Positions 9,301-17,366 of a DNA stretch of 64,000 nt are shown here, piece after piece. Location of the stretch: positions 1-64,000 of the forward strand of contig DAOUMD010000036.1 of the NCBI GenBank assembly GCA_034412795.1, read 5' to 3'. Position 1 is the stretch's first letter. Every line of letters starts with the position of its first letter. Position numbers and translations under genes: made by a program. The DNA comes from JAUVPY01 sp034412795. Its GTDB lineage: Bacteria; Chloroflexota; Anaerolineae; 4572-78; NAK82. The notes beneath the pieces are model-generated. The model ran no database searches. It had not been told where the DNA came from and saw only the letters and a list, made by a program, of their open reading frames with translations.

Positions 9301-9867
9301 TCAAGAAGCGTTTTCGATAACTGTCGGACCATCAGTTCCCTCTACCACGAACTGCGGGAAGCCGCTCTGGGCCACAGTTTGGTAGTCGTGCTCGATATGA
9401 GGTGGCCAGATGCTCAAGAAGATCAGGTCGTGGTCGCCGGTGTTGACCGTCCGGTGCGCCCACTTGGCTGGCACGTAGCACATGTGACCTGGGGTCATCT
9501 CGATTGTCGCGGCCTTGCCCTCCCTCGTCTGAAGCAACAGGAGCCCCTGCCCCTCCATCACAACGTATACTTCGTCTCCCTGGGTTGTATGGAAGTGCCC
9601 CTTGGTCATATGATACTCTCGCCCCACCTTTCCGGGATGTATGCGGGTAATGCCGAAGCATAAACCCCCGTCCGAGCCCTCGTACTCGACTTCCCAGAAC
9701 TCATAGATGATAGGGTCGCCTACAGCCAGAATGCACTCCATTGCTTCCTGGTCGATGTACAGGTCTCTCATATCGCTCAAGTGCCGGATGATTCTCCTGG
9801 CCCCTTGGAACAAGTCGAAGGCACTTGGCTGAACGGCCAGATTGAACGGCATCAGTGTTGTCTTCAT
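9301..9867 (-). CDS. Cupin-type phosphosugar (glucose-6-phosphate) isomerase
   Basis: A 188-residue protein of the cupin phosphoglucose isomerase family, best known from archaea. Metal-ligand motifs are visible: KGHFHTTQGDEVYVVMEG (two His and one Glu), then the late His in PAKWAHRTVN. The family interconverts an aldose-6-phosphate and a ketose-6-phosphate in the cytoplasm using a bound metal. Placed between a ROK kinase and an AlsE-like epimerase, it is a candidate for the aldose-6-phosphate to ketose-6-phosphate step that RpiB performs in E. coli allose catabolism. The real substrate is unknown. Confidence 0.87.
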   Translation of the reverse strand: MKTTLMPFNLAVQPSAFDLFQGARRIIRHLSDMRDLYIDQEAMECILAVGDPIIYEFWEVEYEGSDGGLCFGITRIHPGKVGREYHMTKGHFHTTQGDEVYVVMEGQGLLLLQTREGKAATIEMTPGHMCYVPAKWAHRTVNTGDHDLIFLSIWPPHIEHDYQTVAQSGFPQFVVEGTDGPTVIENAS

Positions 9868-9918
9868 AAGTTGAGTATCTCCTTACTTTCATTTGATGGA
9901 TCGACACGTTGGGTTAGG

Positions 9919-10890
9919 CTAGCCTTGTGACGCGAGGCTGTTCTCCACAAGTATGGATGCTCCGACAAGCGCCGCTTCCTCTCCCAGGACCGGCCTATCG
10001 ATGACCAGGCGATCTCGAATCACTGTGCGGGCCCGCGTTCGCACGACCTCCCGCACAATGTCTACCCCCTCAGGCCAGCCGGCAACGATCCCTCCACCCA
10101 AGATGATCAGTCGCGGGTTCAGGATGTTGGCCAGATTGACTACTCCCAGGCCCAAGTACCGGAAAGCCCTGTGCAACGCTTCCAATGCTGCCGCATGCCC
10201 TTCCTTCGCCGCTTTGATGACCCGCTCCGCCTCGCTCCAAGAGACTGCCTCACGGTCAGCATCGACGCCATCCGCATCCCCGGATCGGCCAAGAATGGAA
10301 GCGGCTTGAATTGCTAACGCCTTACCGGAACAGTACATGTCGAGACAGCCTTGGCCTCCACAGGTGCAAGGCAGCCCTGCCGGCTCAATAACAGTGTGAC
10401 CGAATTCGCCTGCAGCTCCGTCTGCGCCAGTGTATAGTTGCCCATCGAGAACCAAACCACAACCTATACCACTGCCTACAAAAATGCAGGCCATAACCTT
10501 AGCGTTCTTTCCTCGTCTCTTGAAATGCTCCCCTAAAGCGATGAGGTTCACATCGTTTTCCAAGAAGACAGGTACTCCAAGCCTTTGCACCAGATCGCGT
10601 CCAAGGGGCAGACCATCTAGGGCTTGTAGATTGGGACAGGAAGCGATTGTCTCTGACGGCCGGTCCATCACACCTGGAAAACCGATGCCCACCCCCTCAA
10701 CATCTTTCAGCTTAATGCCAGTCTGTTGACAGAATTCCCGGATACTCAGCGCCAGCGAGTCAGCAGGTGTCTCCGCTGTTTGAAGCGCTCGACTCGAGGC
10801 TTGCTTGATGCACTGCCCCACAGTCCCTCTTTCGTCGATGATACCGATCACTGTCTTGGTGGCGCCGATATCGAGGCCAAGTCGGTACAT
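9919..10890 (-). CDS. ROK-family sugar kinase
   Basis: A 323-residue ROK protein. The N-terminal phosphate loop is GLDIGATKTVIGIID. The catalytic Asp lies in FLENDVNLIALGE, and the zinc/ROK signature is CTCGGQGCLDMYCSG. There is no N-terminal DNA-binding helix-turn-helix, so it is a kinase rather than a NagC/Xyl repressor type. It probably phosphorylates the sugar brought in by the adjacent ABC transporter. Allose kinase (AlsK) and glucokinase both belong to this family, and the sequence alone does not settle which. Confidence 0.92.
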   Translation of the reverse strand: MYRLGLDIGATKTVIGIIDERGTVGQCIKQASSRALQTAETPADSLALSIREFCQQTGIKLKDVEGVGIGFPGVMDRPSETIASCPNLQALDGLPLGRDLVQRLGVPVFLENDVNLIALGEHFKRRGKNAKVMACIFVGSGIGCGLVLDGQLYTGADGAAGEFGHTVIEPAGLPCTCGGQGCLDMYCSGKALAIQAASILGRSGDADGVDADREAVSWSEAERVIKAAKEGHAAALEALHRAFRYLGLGVVNLANILNPRLIILGGGIVAGWPEGVDIVREVVRTRARTVIRDRLVIDRPVLGEEAALVGASILVENSLASQG

Positions 10891-10932
10891 ATCTCGGCTT
10901 CCTTTCTCAATAGGAGGGATTAACGTATGCAG

Positions 10933-11823
10933 TTACTTAATGGCCCCGACTGTGAGACCGCGGATAAATTGGCGCTGGAAAATAGTGTAAACAACGATGA
11001 CCGGGACTGCGGTGATTAGGACACCCGCTGCCAAAAGATGCTGTTCCGTGTTATACGCACCGATAAAATAAGCAAGCCCAACAGGCAGAGTGCGGACGCG
11101 GTTGTCAGTCAACATCACTGTCGGCAGGAAGAATTGGTTCCAGGTCCACAGGAAGGAGAATACCAAGACGGTCACGATACCTGGCTGGGCGATGGGGACC
11201 ACTACGTGCCGAAGGATCTGCCAATCGGTAGCGCCATCGACTTTGGCCGCGTCGAGCAGGTCTGACGGAATCTTGCCGATGAAACCGGTCAACACTAGAA
11301 TCCCGAAGGGGAGGATCAAGCCAATCATTGGGAAAATCACCGCGAGGTGGGTGTTGAGGAGGCTGAAGTCTCTCATCATATAGTACAGAGGGATGATGAT
11401 AGCTTCCAGTGGCAACCCCATCCCGGCGATAAAAAACCAGAAGAGAACACGACTTCCTCGGAATCTGAGCCGGCTGAGGGCATAGCCGGCCAAAATCGAA
11501 CAGGCAATAATGGTCAGAACAACGGGAACGACGACAATGAGGCTGTTTTTGTAGTAAACGTTGAGGTTTCCGCGCCCCCATGCCTCTGAATAATTTCCCC
11601 AAAGAAATTGCTCGGGCAGGCCGAGGGGGTTGACCCTCACCTCATTGCTGGTTTTCAGTGAGGTCAAGAGTACGAAGATGAAGGGATAGAGAACCACAGC
11701 GGTAACCGCACTCAAAATTAAGAAAGGAACCAAACGGTGGAAGAGCTTTCGTACTTTCCGGAGAGTGAGTGCTGTCTCCTGACTGGCGACCAAGCTCCAC
11801 AGTCTTGACACAGATGTGATCAT
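10933..11823 (-). CDS. Sugar ABC transporter permease, MalG type
   Basis: A 296-residue inner-membrane permease of the carbohydrate-uptake CUT1 family. About six membrane segments are visible, the first at about 33-55. The EAA loop that docks the ATPase reads AAKVDGATDWQILRHVVVP. It starts 9 bp after its partner permease gene, so the two are surely cotranscribed. No ATP-binding subunit is encoded nearby, so a shared MsmK/MalK-type ATPase elsewhere in the genome must energise it. Confidence 0.95.
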   Translation of the reverse strand: MITSVSRLWSLVASQETALTLRKVRKLFHRLVPFLILSAVTAVVLYPFIFVLLTSLKTSNEVRVNPLGLPEQFLWGNYSEAWGRGNLNVYYKNSLIVVVPVVLTIIACSILAGYALSRLRFRGSRVLFWFFIAGMGLPLEAIIIPLYYMMRDFSLLNTHLAVIFPMIGLILPFGILVLTGFIGKIPSDLLDAAKVDGATDWQILRHVVVPIAQPGIVTVLVFSFLWTWNQFFLPTVMLTDNRVRTLPVGLAYFIGAYNTEQHLLAAGVLITAVPVIVVYTIFQRQFIRGLTVGAIK

Positions 11824-11832
11824 AATCTTCTC

Positions 11833-12777
11833 TTACCCTTCGCTCTTTTGAATTCGGCCTCGATACCAGAGGAACAGAGCCGATAGGCAGGCCACAAACG
11901 CTGTCTGAACCACGGCGGACGTTACGCCCTGTCCCACTTTCCATTGGTTCCAAGTGTAATCGTACAAATAGTATGAGATGACCCAGGTACTGTAGCCAGG
12001 CCCGCCCCTGGTCCCCACGAACACGATATCGAAGATCTTGAAGGACTCGATCAACGTGAATAAGAGCACAGTAGCCAGCGCAAGCTTGATCCCTGGCAGG
12101 GTCACGTGCCAGAACTCCTGAAATACATTAGCGCCATCAACCTTGGCCGCGTCATACAGGGTATCATCAATCCCTTGCAGGGCTGCTAAGAAGACCACCA
12201 TAGAAAAACCATAGTAGGCCCAACTGTATCCAATAGCCAGAGCAAGCAAAGCCCAAGTGTGGTCACCGAGCCAACCGCGAGCCACTTCTCCCAAACCGAT
12301 CAAGCGGAGAACCTCGTTGACCGGGCCAAAAAGAGGATTGTACATCCAGCGCCAGACCATAGCCACGATGACCGAGGTGATGACCTGGGGCAAGAACAGA
12401 ACTGTGCGGAAGAAGGTCCTGCCCAACAGTCGCCTCCGGGCTAAGATCACGGCCAGGAAAAGCCCGAAGCTGACGGGAAGGATAAGCACCATCGCAGCCC
12501 AGCGGAGGTTGTTCTTGAAAGCATTCCAGAATATGGGGTCAGACAACAGATTCTGGTAGTTCTCAAGCCCGGTGAAGGTGGTCGATTGCGTGCCCGTGCC
12601 GCCGAATAGGCTCAGATAGATCGTTTGTAAAAAGGGGTAGATGACAAACACAGTATAAATCAAGAAAGCTGGCAATAGATACAGATAGGCTTTGCTCTGA
12701 TATCCAAAGAGCCGACCGACTCTGGCTGAACACATCGTTTTCATCGGATCACTCTTTCTGATAGGTGTTGATTTCAT
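11833..12777 (-). CDS. Sugar ABC transporter permease, MalF type
   Basis: A 314-residue permease pairing with the MalG-type subunit. It has six or so membrane helices, the first at about residues 32-55 (YLYLLPAFLIYTVFVIYPFL). The EAA loop is YDAAKVDGANVFQEFWHVTLPG. The ATG at 12777 is preceded by AAGGGG. An internal ATG at 12744 is possible but less likely. A strong hairpin separates it from the binding-protein gene upstream. Confidence 0.94.
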   Translation of the reverse strand: MKSTPIRKSDPMKTMCSARVGRLFGYQSKAYLYLLPAFLIYTVFVIYPFLQTIYLSLFGGTGTQSTTFTGLENYQNLLSDPIFWNAFKNNLRWAAMVLILPVSFGLFLAVILARRRLLGRTFFRTVLFLPQVITSVIVAMVWRWMYNPLFGPVNEVLRLIGLGEVARGWLGDHTWALLALAIGYSWAYYGFSMVVFLAALQGIDDTLYDAAKVDGANVFQEFWHVTLPGIKLALATVLLFTLIESFKIFDIVFVGTRGGPGYSTWVISYYLYDYTWNQWKVGQGVTSAVVQTAFVACLSALFLWYRGRIQKSEG

Positions 12778-12821
12778 CTCATCCCCTTACAAACATTAGT
12801 GACTCAACACAGATTGATTCT

Positions 12822-12855
12822 GGGAGGGCCAAGTGCAGCGTCGTCTGGCCCTCCC
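12822..12855 (-). terminator. Hairpin after binding-protein gene
   Basis: A perfect 10-bp stem, GGGAGGGCCA (12822-12831) with TGGCCCTCCC (12846-12855), lies in the gap between the binding-protein stop and the first permease. There is no U-tract. Such hairpins often protect binding-protein mRNA from decay or partly stop transcription, giving more binding protein than permease. Confidence 0.7.
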
Positions 12856-12886
12856 GATGGTCATTCCGAGGACACTCTTACACTTA

Positions 12887-14278
12887 TCATCCCCCTGGCT
12901 CGCTCAGGTACTTTTCCCGGGCCTCCTGTATTTGTTGGGCAAAATCCTCTGGCGTTACAGATCCATCGAACAGGAGCTGGTTCAAAGGCCAGATCAGGGA
13001 GTGGACCTCTGAGTCGACAACATCAATGTAAAAGCCGCTGTGCTTACCTTCAATTCCCTGGGCCACTTCCAATTGCAGGGTACTTGCCTTCAGCCCAGAG
13101 GCGTCAAATGGGAATGTAGGCTGCATACCCTGCTCATAGAATGGGGCCATACCTTCTTGGGAGATCAGGAAATCCATGAACAACGCTGCTTCGTCCTTGT
13201 GCTCACACCAAGTCGGCATAACAAAAGGCCAGTCCGGCTGTTTGACGATAGTCCAGGCAATATCTGGATCGGCTGATGGGAAAGGAAAGTAGCCAACCTC
13301 AAAGGCAGCATTCTCATTCATGCGCGCTACATTCCAGTCCCCGGTTAGGAGCATCGGCTGTTCGCCGGCCAGGAAAAGGCCCATAGCGTCATCAAAGTTG
13401 ATGGCATTAAAATCCGGGGTGAAATAGCCTGCTTCGACCCACTCTTGAGCGGTCTGCGCTGCCGCGAGAAAGTCAGGGTCCGTGAACTTCACACTTGGGT
13501 CCGATCCATCCCACCATGCATTAAGCCGATCGATATCCACATACGCACCTATCAAGGATGAGAGATAGTGCAACCCGTGGAATTGTTGAGCATTGCCAAA
13601 TACAAGTGGCGGAGTGCCAGCCTCTTTGTATGTCTCCAAGATATTGACGAAGTCATCCCAGTTAGCTGGCGGCGTGAGACCTTGTTCCTTGAAACTGTCC
13701 TTGTTATAGAATATTCCTAATGGTTGGTAGATATTGGGAACACCGGCGATTTCCGGTCCGTCATACACGCTGCTGCGGCCTGTACCTAAGTTGCTGGCAA
13801 CCATCGAACCACCTGTGTCCTTCTCGAACCAAGCGTACTGCTGGGCATAGTCGTCCCAAGGTACAAGATACCCGGCGTTATACCAGGGCAACAAGTTGGC
13901 CCCACCGATGTCGGCGAGAACCAAGCATCCCGCTTCTCCAGATTCCATACTCAGTGGCACTGTGGTTTTAAACTCGGAGCTATCAAAGTAAACATGCTTG
14001 ATCCTGATGTTTGGATGCTCCGCTCCCCAGGTGACCAAGGCTTCCTCGAAGGCATCGTAACGATTTTTGTCTTGCCCTGGCGTGTACTTGGTCCATACTT
14101 CAAGAGTGGTCTTCTCGGAGGCAGGCTCTGGGGTAGCTGTGACCACTACCTCCTCGATCACGGTCTCCTTGACGACTTCAGTGACCACTTCAGGTGTCGC
14201 TGTGACACTACAGGCAGCCAGCAGCAATGCAACCAAGGTGAGTAGGCTGATTGACAGCCACCGATTTCGCGCTTTCAT
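12887..14278 (-). CDS. Sugar ABC transporter substrate-binding lipoprotein
   Basis: A 463-residue extracytoplasmic sugar-binding protein (SBP family 1, CUT1). It starts MKARNRW, followed by a hydrophobic segment and the lipobox LLAACS, so it is lipid-anchored outside the membrane. A VTATPEVVTEVVKETVIEEVVV linker precedes the mature domain (TLEVWTKYTPGQ onward). The frame opens further upstream at 14347, but the ATG at 14278 has a strong AGGAGG site and begins a proper signal peptide. Downstream genes encode its two permeases, a kinase and an isomerase. The sugar is unknown. Confidence 0.93.
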   Translation of the reverse strand: MKARNRWLSISLLTLVALLLAACSVTATPEVVTEVVKETVIEEVVVTATPEPASEKTTLEVWTKYTPGQDKNRYDAFEEALVTWGAEHPNIRIKHVYFDSSEFKTTVPLSMESGEAGCLVLADIGGANLLPWYNAGYLVPWDDYAQQYAWFEKDTGGSMVASNLGTGRSSVYDGPEIAGVPNIYQPLGIFYNKDSFKEQGLTPPANWDDFVNILETYKEAGTPPLVFGNAQQFHGLHYLSSLIGAYVDIDRLNAWWDGSDPSVKFTDPDFLAAAQTAQEWVEAGYFTPDFNAINFDDAMGLFLAGEQPMLLTGDWNVARMNENAAFEVGYFPFPSADPDIAWTIVKQPDWPFVMPTWCEHKDEAALFMDFLISQEGMAPFYEQGMQPTFPFDASGLKASTLQLEVAQGIEGKHSGFYIDVVDSEVHSLIWPLNQLLFDGSVTPEDFAQQIQEAREKYLSEPGG

Positions 14279-14396
14279 TGTTAGATTCCTCCTTAGGTTT
14301 TGTCGCTGATGTAAGTGCGAACAGCATACTGACTTCAGTCGGATCAATCACGAGACAGGATGCTTCTCCGGCCCTCACCTCCTTTCGCTGCTGTGG

Positions 14397-14526
14397 AGAA
14401 CTCTCGGAAAGTGATTATGGCGCAAGACAACAACGAATTTAGAATAAAACGAATGACTGAGTGAGCGCGAAGAATTCGTTCCTTTCCCAATTCGTTGTTG
14501 TGTTGGCTGACTTTCCGAGAGATCTC
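14397..14526. repeat. 130-bp imperfect inverted repeat upstream of the sugar operon
   Basis: The 524-bp gap 14279-14802 between the DeoR gene and the binding-protein gene has no credible gene. It holds a large dyad. CTCTCGGAAAGT (14401-14412) faces ACTTTCCGAGAG, and ACAACAACGAATT (14427-14439) faces AATTCGTTGTTGT (14489-14501). It may be a decayed mini-element or a pair of regulator sites for the operon. An SD-like AGGAGG with no following start lies nearby. No other structure was seen in the gap. Confidence 0.6.
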
Positions 14527-14802
14527 TGTGAAGAGGGCTGCCAACTGAAGTCTGGGATCCCTCCTTGAAGGGATACAATCCATTCCCACTGAGCATATGG
14601 CCTCATCTAGCTGAAGATGCTCTCTTATGGTAAAATCAGCCATCGGTCGGGGAATGAGACAACAACTGGCATTGGTGAGCAGAAGAATCTTCTGCCCGGC
14701 CATTGAAAAAAGTCCTTTACTCTCGGCCGACTTAGGGGCTCATCACTTCTGACAGGGAGGGTGAGCCCTTATCACATTCAGGCCGAATTCAGGGCGATTC
14801 TC

Positions 14803-15558
14803 CTACACGGTGATCACCTCGACGTGTTGTCTGATCTGTCCCGCTATTTCCTCTGATCCTTCGCTGCCGGTGATGAGATAGTCAGCCTCAGCCAGAGGGA
14901 TGATGGTGCCCAGGGTATTACGGCCCAACTTGCTATGATCGGCCACGACAATGACTTGCTGCGCAGAGCTGACCATAGCGCGTTTCGAATGGGCTTCTAT
15001 CATGTCTGGTACGGTCAATCCAGCTCTCACATCTACCCCTTCCACCCCCAGGAGCAGCTTATCACTACGCACATCCTTGAAAAAAGCATCGGTTTGGGGG
15101 CCGATCAGGCAAAGGGAACCCTTCCTGAGCATACCGCCCGCCACGAGAACCTCGATTTGCTGGCAGTTCAATAGCTCTGAGGCGATGTTCAGGGCATTGG
15201 TTACCACCGTGATGCGTTTGTCCTTTAAGTGTTTGGCAACCTGAGTTGTCGTCGAACCCGAATCTAGCAGCACGACATCCCCGTCCTGAATCATTTCCGC
15301 TGCGGCTTTTCCGATTCGTTCCTTCTCACCCACAAACTGCGACACCTTGGCTTCGAGTGAAATCTCGAAGAAAGCCGACTCTGCCACGCCAGCCCCGCCC
15401 CAGGTTCGAGTCAAAAGCCCCTGTTCTTCCAACTCAGACAGGTCGCGCCTGACCGTCATCTCTGATACAGATAGCCTCTGGGCCAGATTTGCCACGCTGG
15501 CGAAGCCTTTTCGAGCCACGTAGTCTAGAATAGCCTTCTGTCTCTCTGCAGGTAGCAT
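14803..15558 (-). CDS. DeoR-family transcriptional repressor
   Basis: A 251-residue DeoR regulator. An N-terminal winged helix (LPAERQKAILDYV, then VSEMTVRRDLSELEEQGLL with the family's MTVRRDL recognition helix) precedes a sugar-phosphate-binding DeoRC domain (VVLLDSGSTTTQVAKHL, VVTNALNIA, ADHSKLG). Members usually repress sugar operons until a phosphorylated sugar binds. It sits upstream of, and in the same direction as, the sugar genes. The palindrome over its own promoter suggests autoregulation. Confidence 0.93.
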   Translation of the reverse strand: MLPAERQKAILDYVARKGFASVANLAQRLSVSEMTVRRDLSELEEQGLLTRTWGGAGVAESAFFEISLEAKVSQFVGEKERIGKAAAEMIQDGDVVLLDSGSTTTQVAKHLKDKRITVVTNALNIASELLNCQQIEVLVAGGMLRKGSLCLIGPQTDAFFKDVRSDKLLLGVEGVDVRAGLTVPDMIEAHSKRAMVSSAQQVIVVADHSKLGRNTLGTIIPLAEADYLITGSEGSEEIAGQIRQHVEVITV

Positions 15559-15585
15559 GACTTACGTCTCTCCACATTAGCCCTA

Positions 15586-15668
15586 TTCAAACAAATATAA
15601 ACATACTCTACCACAAAATCACTTGATTGTCAAGGTAGTCGTGGGTTTTGTGGTAAATTTTGTTTGAA
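15586..15668. promoter_or_regulatory. Nested palindromic operator over the deoR promoter
   Basis: Two concentric inverted repeats are present. The outer one, TTCAAACAAA (15586-15595) with TTTGTTTGAA (15659-15668), is exact. The inner one, TACCACAAAATCAC (15609-15622) with GTGGGTTTTGTGGTA (15641-15655), has a single extra base. The inner arms bracket the -35 box and overlap the -10 box of the deoR promoter, as expected of an autoregulatory operator bound by a multimeric repressor. Confidence 0.75.
15605..15633 (-). promoter_or_regulatory. SigA-type promoter for the DeoR gene
   Basis: On the minus strand, TTGACA (15628-15633) and TAGAGT (15605-15610) are spaced by 17 bp, about 47 bp upstream of the DeoR start. 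It lies inside the nested palindrome. Confidence 0.75.
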
Positions 15669-15809
15669 AGAGTTTTCTATTGAACCCACGTGCTGCCGCT
15701 TCGTTGGCCTCCAGCCCGGCGCGCCCTATCCAGCCGAAGGTGATGCAGTCGCGCGAAGATTTTGGAAGCAATCTCGTCACTTTCGCTTTGGCGCGAATCT
15801 AATTGCCTG

Positions 15810-15818
15810 TGGTATAAT
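15810..15818 (+). promoter_or_regulatory. Extended -10 promoter for yebC-ruvC-ruvA
   Basis: TGGTATAAT is an extended -10 box (TGn plus perfect TATAAT) 48 bp before the yebC start. No good -35 box is seen at the proper distance, as is common for extended -10 promoters. Confidence 0.65.
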
Positions 15819-15865
15819 TCCTCTCGGGTAATTGTCAATCTATGGCCCTCACGAGGGGGTGTGAA

Positions 15866-16609
15866 ATGTCTGGACATAGCAAGTGGTCAACCATCAAACG
15901 CAAGAAGGGGGCTGAAGATGCCAAGCGTGGCAAAATCTTCACCCGTGTAGCCCGCGAAATCACGGTGGCGGCCCGGGAAGGCGGCGGTGATCCAAGTACC
16001 AATCCGGCGCTGCGGCTGGCCATCGACAAAGCGCGGGCTGCTAACATGCCCAAAGACAATGTCGAGCGGGCGGTCAAGCGTGGCACCGGTGAGTTGGAAG
16101 GGGGCCGACTGGAAGAGATCATCTATGAGGGCTACGCGCCCCACGGTGTGGCCTTACTGGTCAAATGCCTCACCGACAACCGCAACCGCACGCTCTCTGA
16201 TGTGCGCCGCATCTTCAACCGGAGCGGCGGCAACTTGGCCGAAGCGGGTGCCGTGGCCTGGATGTTCGACACCAGAGGCTACCTGACCGTCGCTCGTGAC
16301 AACTTAGACCCAGACGACATCTTTATGATGGCCATCGATGCCGGCGCAGAAGACATAGAAGTCAGCGATGATTTTGTTGAGGTCTACACACTGCCAACTG
16401 ATCTGCACGCAGTGCGCGAGGGCTTGATAGGCGCCGGGCTAACCGTCGAAGAGGCCGAACTGTCGCAAGTGCCCAAAACCTTGATGACCTTGGGCGAAAA
16501 GGAGACACTCCAGGTAATGAATATGATTGAGAACCTGGAGGAGTTAGACGACGTGCAGCAGGTCTACTCCAACCTGGACATCTCCGAAGAGATTCTGGCG
16601 ACGGTATAA
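15866..16609 (+). CDS. yebC: YebC/TACO1 family translation or regulatory factor
   Basis: A 247-residue YebC protein with the diagnostic N-terminus SGHSKWSTIKRKKGAEDAKR and the later AGAVAWMFD and EEAELSQVPKT blocks. Family members were long annotated as transcription regulators and are now known to help ribosomes through proline stretches. The start at 15866 is preferred to the upstream in-frame ATG at 15842 because the conserved MSGHSKW begins there. yebC-ruvC-ruvA is a common conserved arrangement. Confidence 0.95.
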   Translation: MSGHSKWSTIKRKKGAEDAKRGKIFTRVAREITVAAREGGGDPSTNPALRLAIDKARAANMPKDNVERAVKRGTGELEGGRLEEIIYEGYAPHGVALLVKCLTDNRNRTLSDVRRIFNRSGGNLAEAGAVAWMFDTRGYLTVARDNLDPDDIFMMAIDAGAEDIEVSDDFVEVYTLPTDLHAVREGLIGAGLTVEEAELSQVPKTLMTLGEKETLQVMNMIENLEELDDVQQVYSNLDISEEILATV

Positions 16610-16613
16610 ACCG

Positions 16614-16757
16614 GTAGACAGTAGACAGTAGACGGTAGACGGTAATCAGTATACAGGCAAGCTTAAAACATACCGGCTAAATCTGCTCCGCCGTCAGGTA
16701 GGGCTGACCACTGTCCACTGACTACTGACTACTGTCTACCGTTTACCGTCTACCAGG
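16614..16757. repeat. Head-to-head GTAGACR heptamer array
   Basis: The yebC-ruvC gap is a dyad of tandem 7-mers. GTAGACA/GTAGACG units run rightward at 16614-16641 and their complements (TGTCTAC, CGTCTAC, ACTGACT variants) run leftward at 16709-16755. The arms would pair into a long hairpin around a loop of about 70 nt. Confidence 0.8.
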
Positions 16758-16771
16758 TTGAGGGAAGTTTA

Positions 16772-17260
16772 TTGAGGGTTCTGGGAATCGATCCAGGGAC
16801 GGCCATCACCGGCTATGGGGTCATCGAGGGTGAAGGGGACAAGCTGAGCCTGACGACCTACGGGGCCATCACAACGCCTGCTAACCAGCCGCTAGCACAG
16901 CGCCTGCAACACATCTACCGTGAGTTGCAGGCGTTGATCGCTGAATGGCATCCCGACAGCGCCGCAGTGGAAGAACTCTTCTTCAGCAAAAACGCGCGCA
17001 CCGCGCTGTCAGTCGGACACGCGCGCGGGGTGACCTTGCTGGCCCTTACCGAGGCCGGGTTGCCTCTCCAGGAATATAAACCGGCCGAAATCAAACAAGC
17101 GGTCGCCGGCTACGGAAATGCGCCCAAACAACAAGTGCAGGGCATGGTCCAGCTCCTGCTAGGCCTGGACGAGATGCCCCGTCCCGACGACGCGGCCGAC
17201 GCTTTGGCGGTAGCTATTTGTCACTTTCACTCGGCGCGGTGGCAGGCGCTTGTGAGCTAA
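16772..17260 (+). CDS. ruvC: Holliday junction resolvase RuvC
   Basis: A 162-residue endonuclease that cuts Holliday junctions in the RuvABC complex. The catalytic acids are visible: Asp7 in GIDPGTAITGYG, Glu in AAVEELFFSKN, and the Asp pair in RPDDAADALAVAICH. The start is a TTG at 16772, because the protein must begin RVLGIDPG and no ATG is available. ruvA follows after a repeat-filled gap of about 100 bp. ruvB is not in the window. Confidence 0.96.
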   Translation: MRVLGIDPGTAITGYGVIEGEGDKLSLTTYGAITTPANQPLAQRLQHIYRELQALIAEWHPDSAAVEELFFSKNARTALSVGHARGVTLLALTEAGLPLQEYKPAEIKQAVAGYGNAPKQQVQGMVQLLLGLDEMPRPDDAADALAVAICHFHSARWQALVS

Positions 17261-17263
17261 CGT

Positions 17264-17358
17264 AAGACGTGATGCGTGATCCGTAATGCGTGATGCGTGA
17301 AAGCGTGAAACGCAAATCCACGGATCACGCATCACGCATCACGTTTCACGCATCACGA
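17264..17358. repeat. Head-to-head CGTGATG heptamer array
   Basis: Tandem units related to CGTGATG (17268-17302) are followed by inverted CATCACG units (17325-17357). The ruvC-ruvA gap can therefore fold into a long imperfect hairpin. The same unit recurs at 24829 and 49390. Confidence 0.85.
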
Positions 17359-17366
17359 GTCAATCA

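Noticed and set aside
14344..14703. 120-residue ORF on the minus strand upstream of the sugar operon
   Set aside because: It runs through a large inverted repeat, has no family resemblance and no proper ribosome site.
17264..17358. CRISPR or phage attachment site at the heptamer arrays
   Set aside because: Units are 7-8 nt, contiguous and arranged head to head. There are no spacers, cas genes or integrase.
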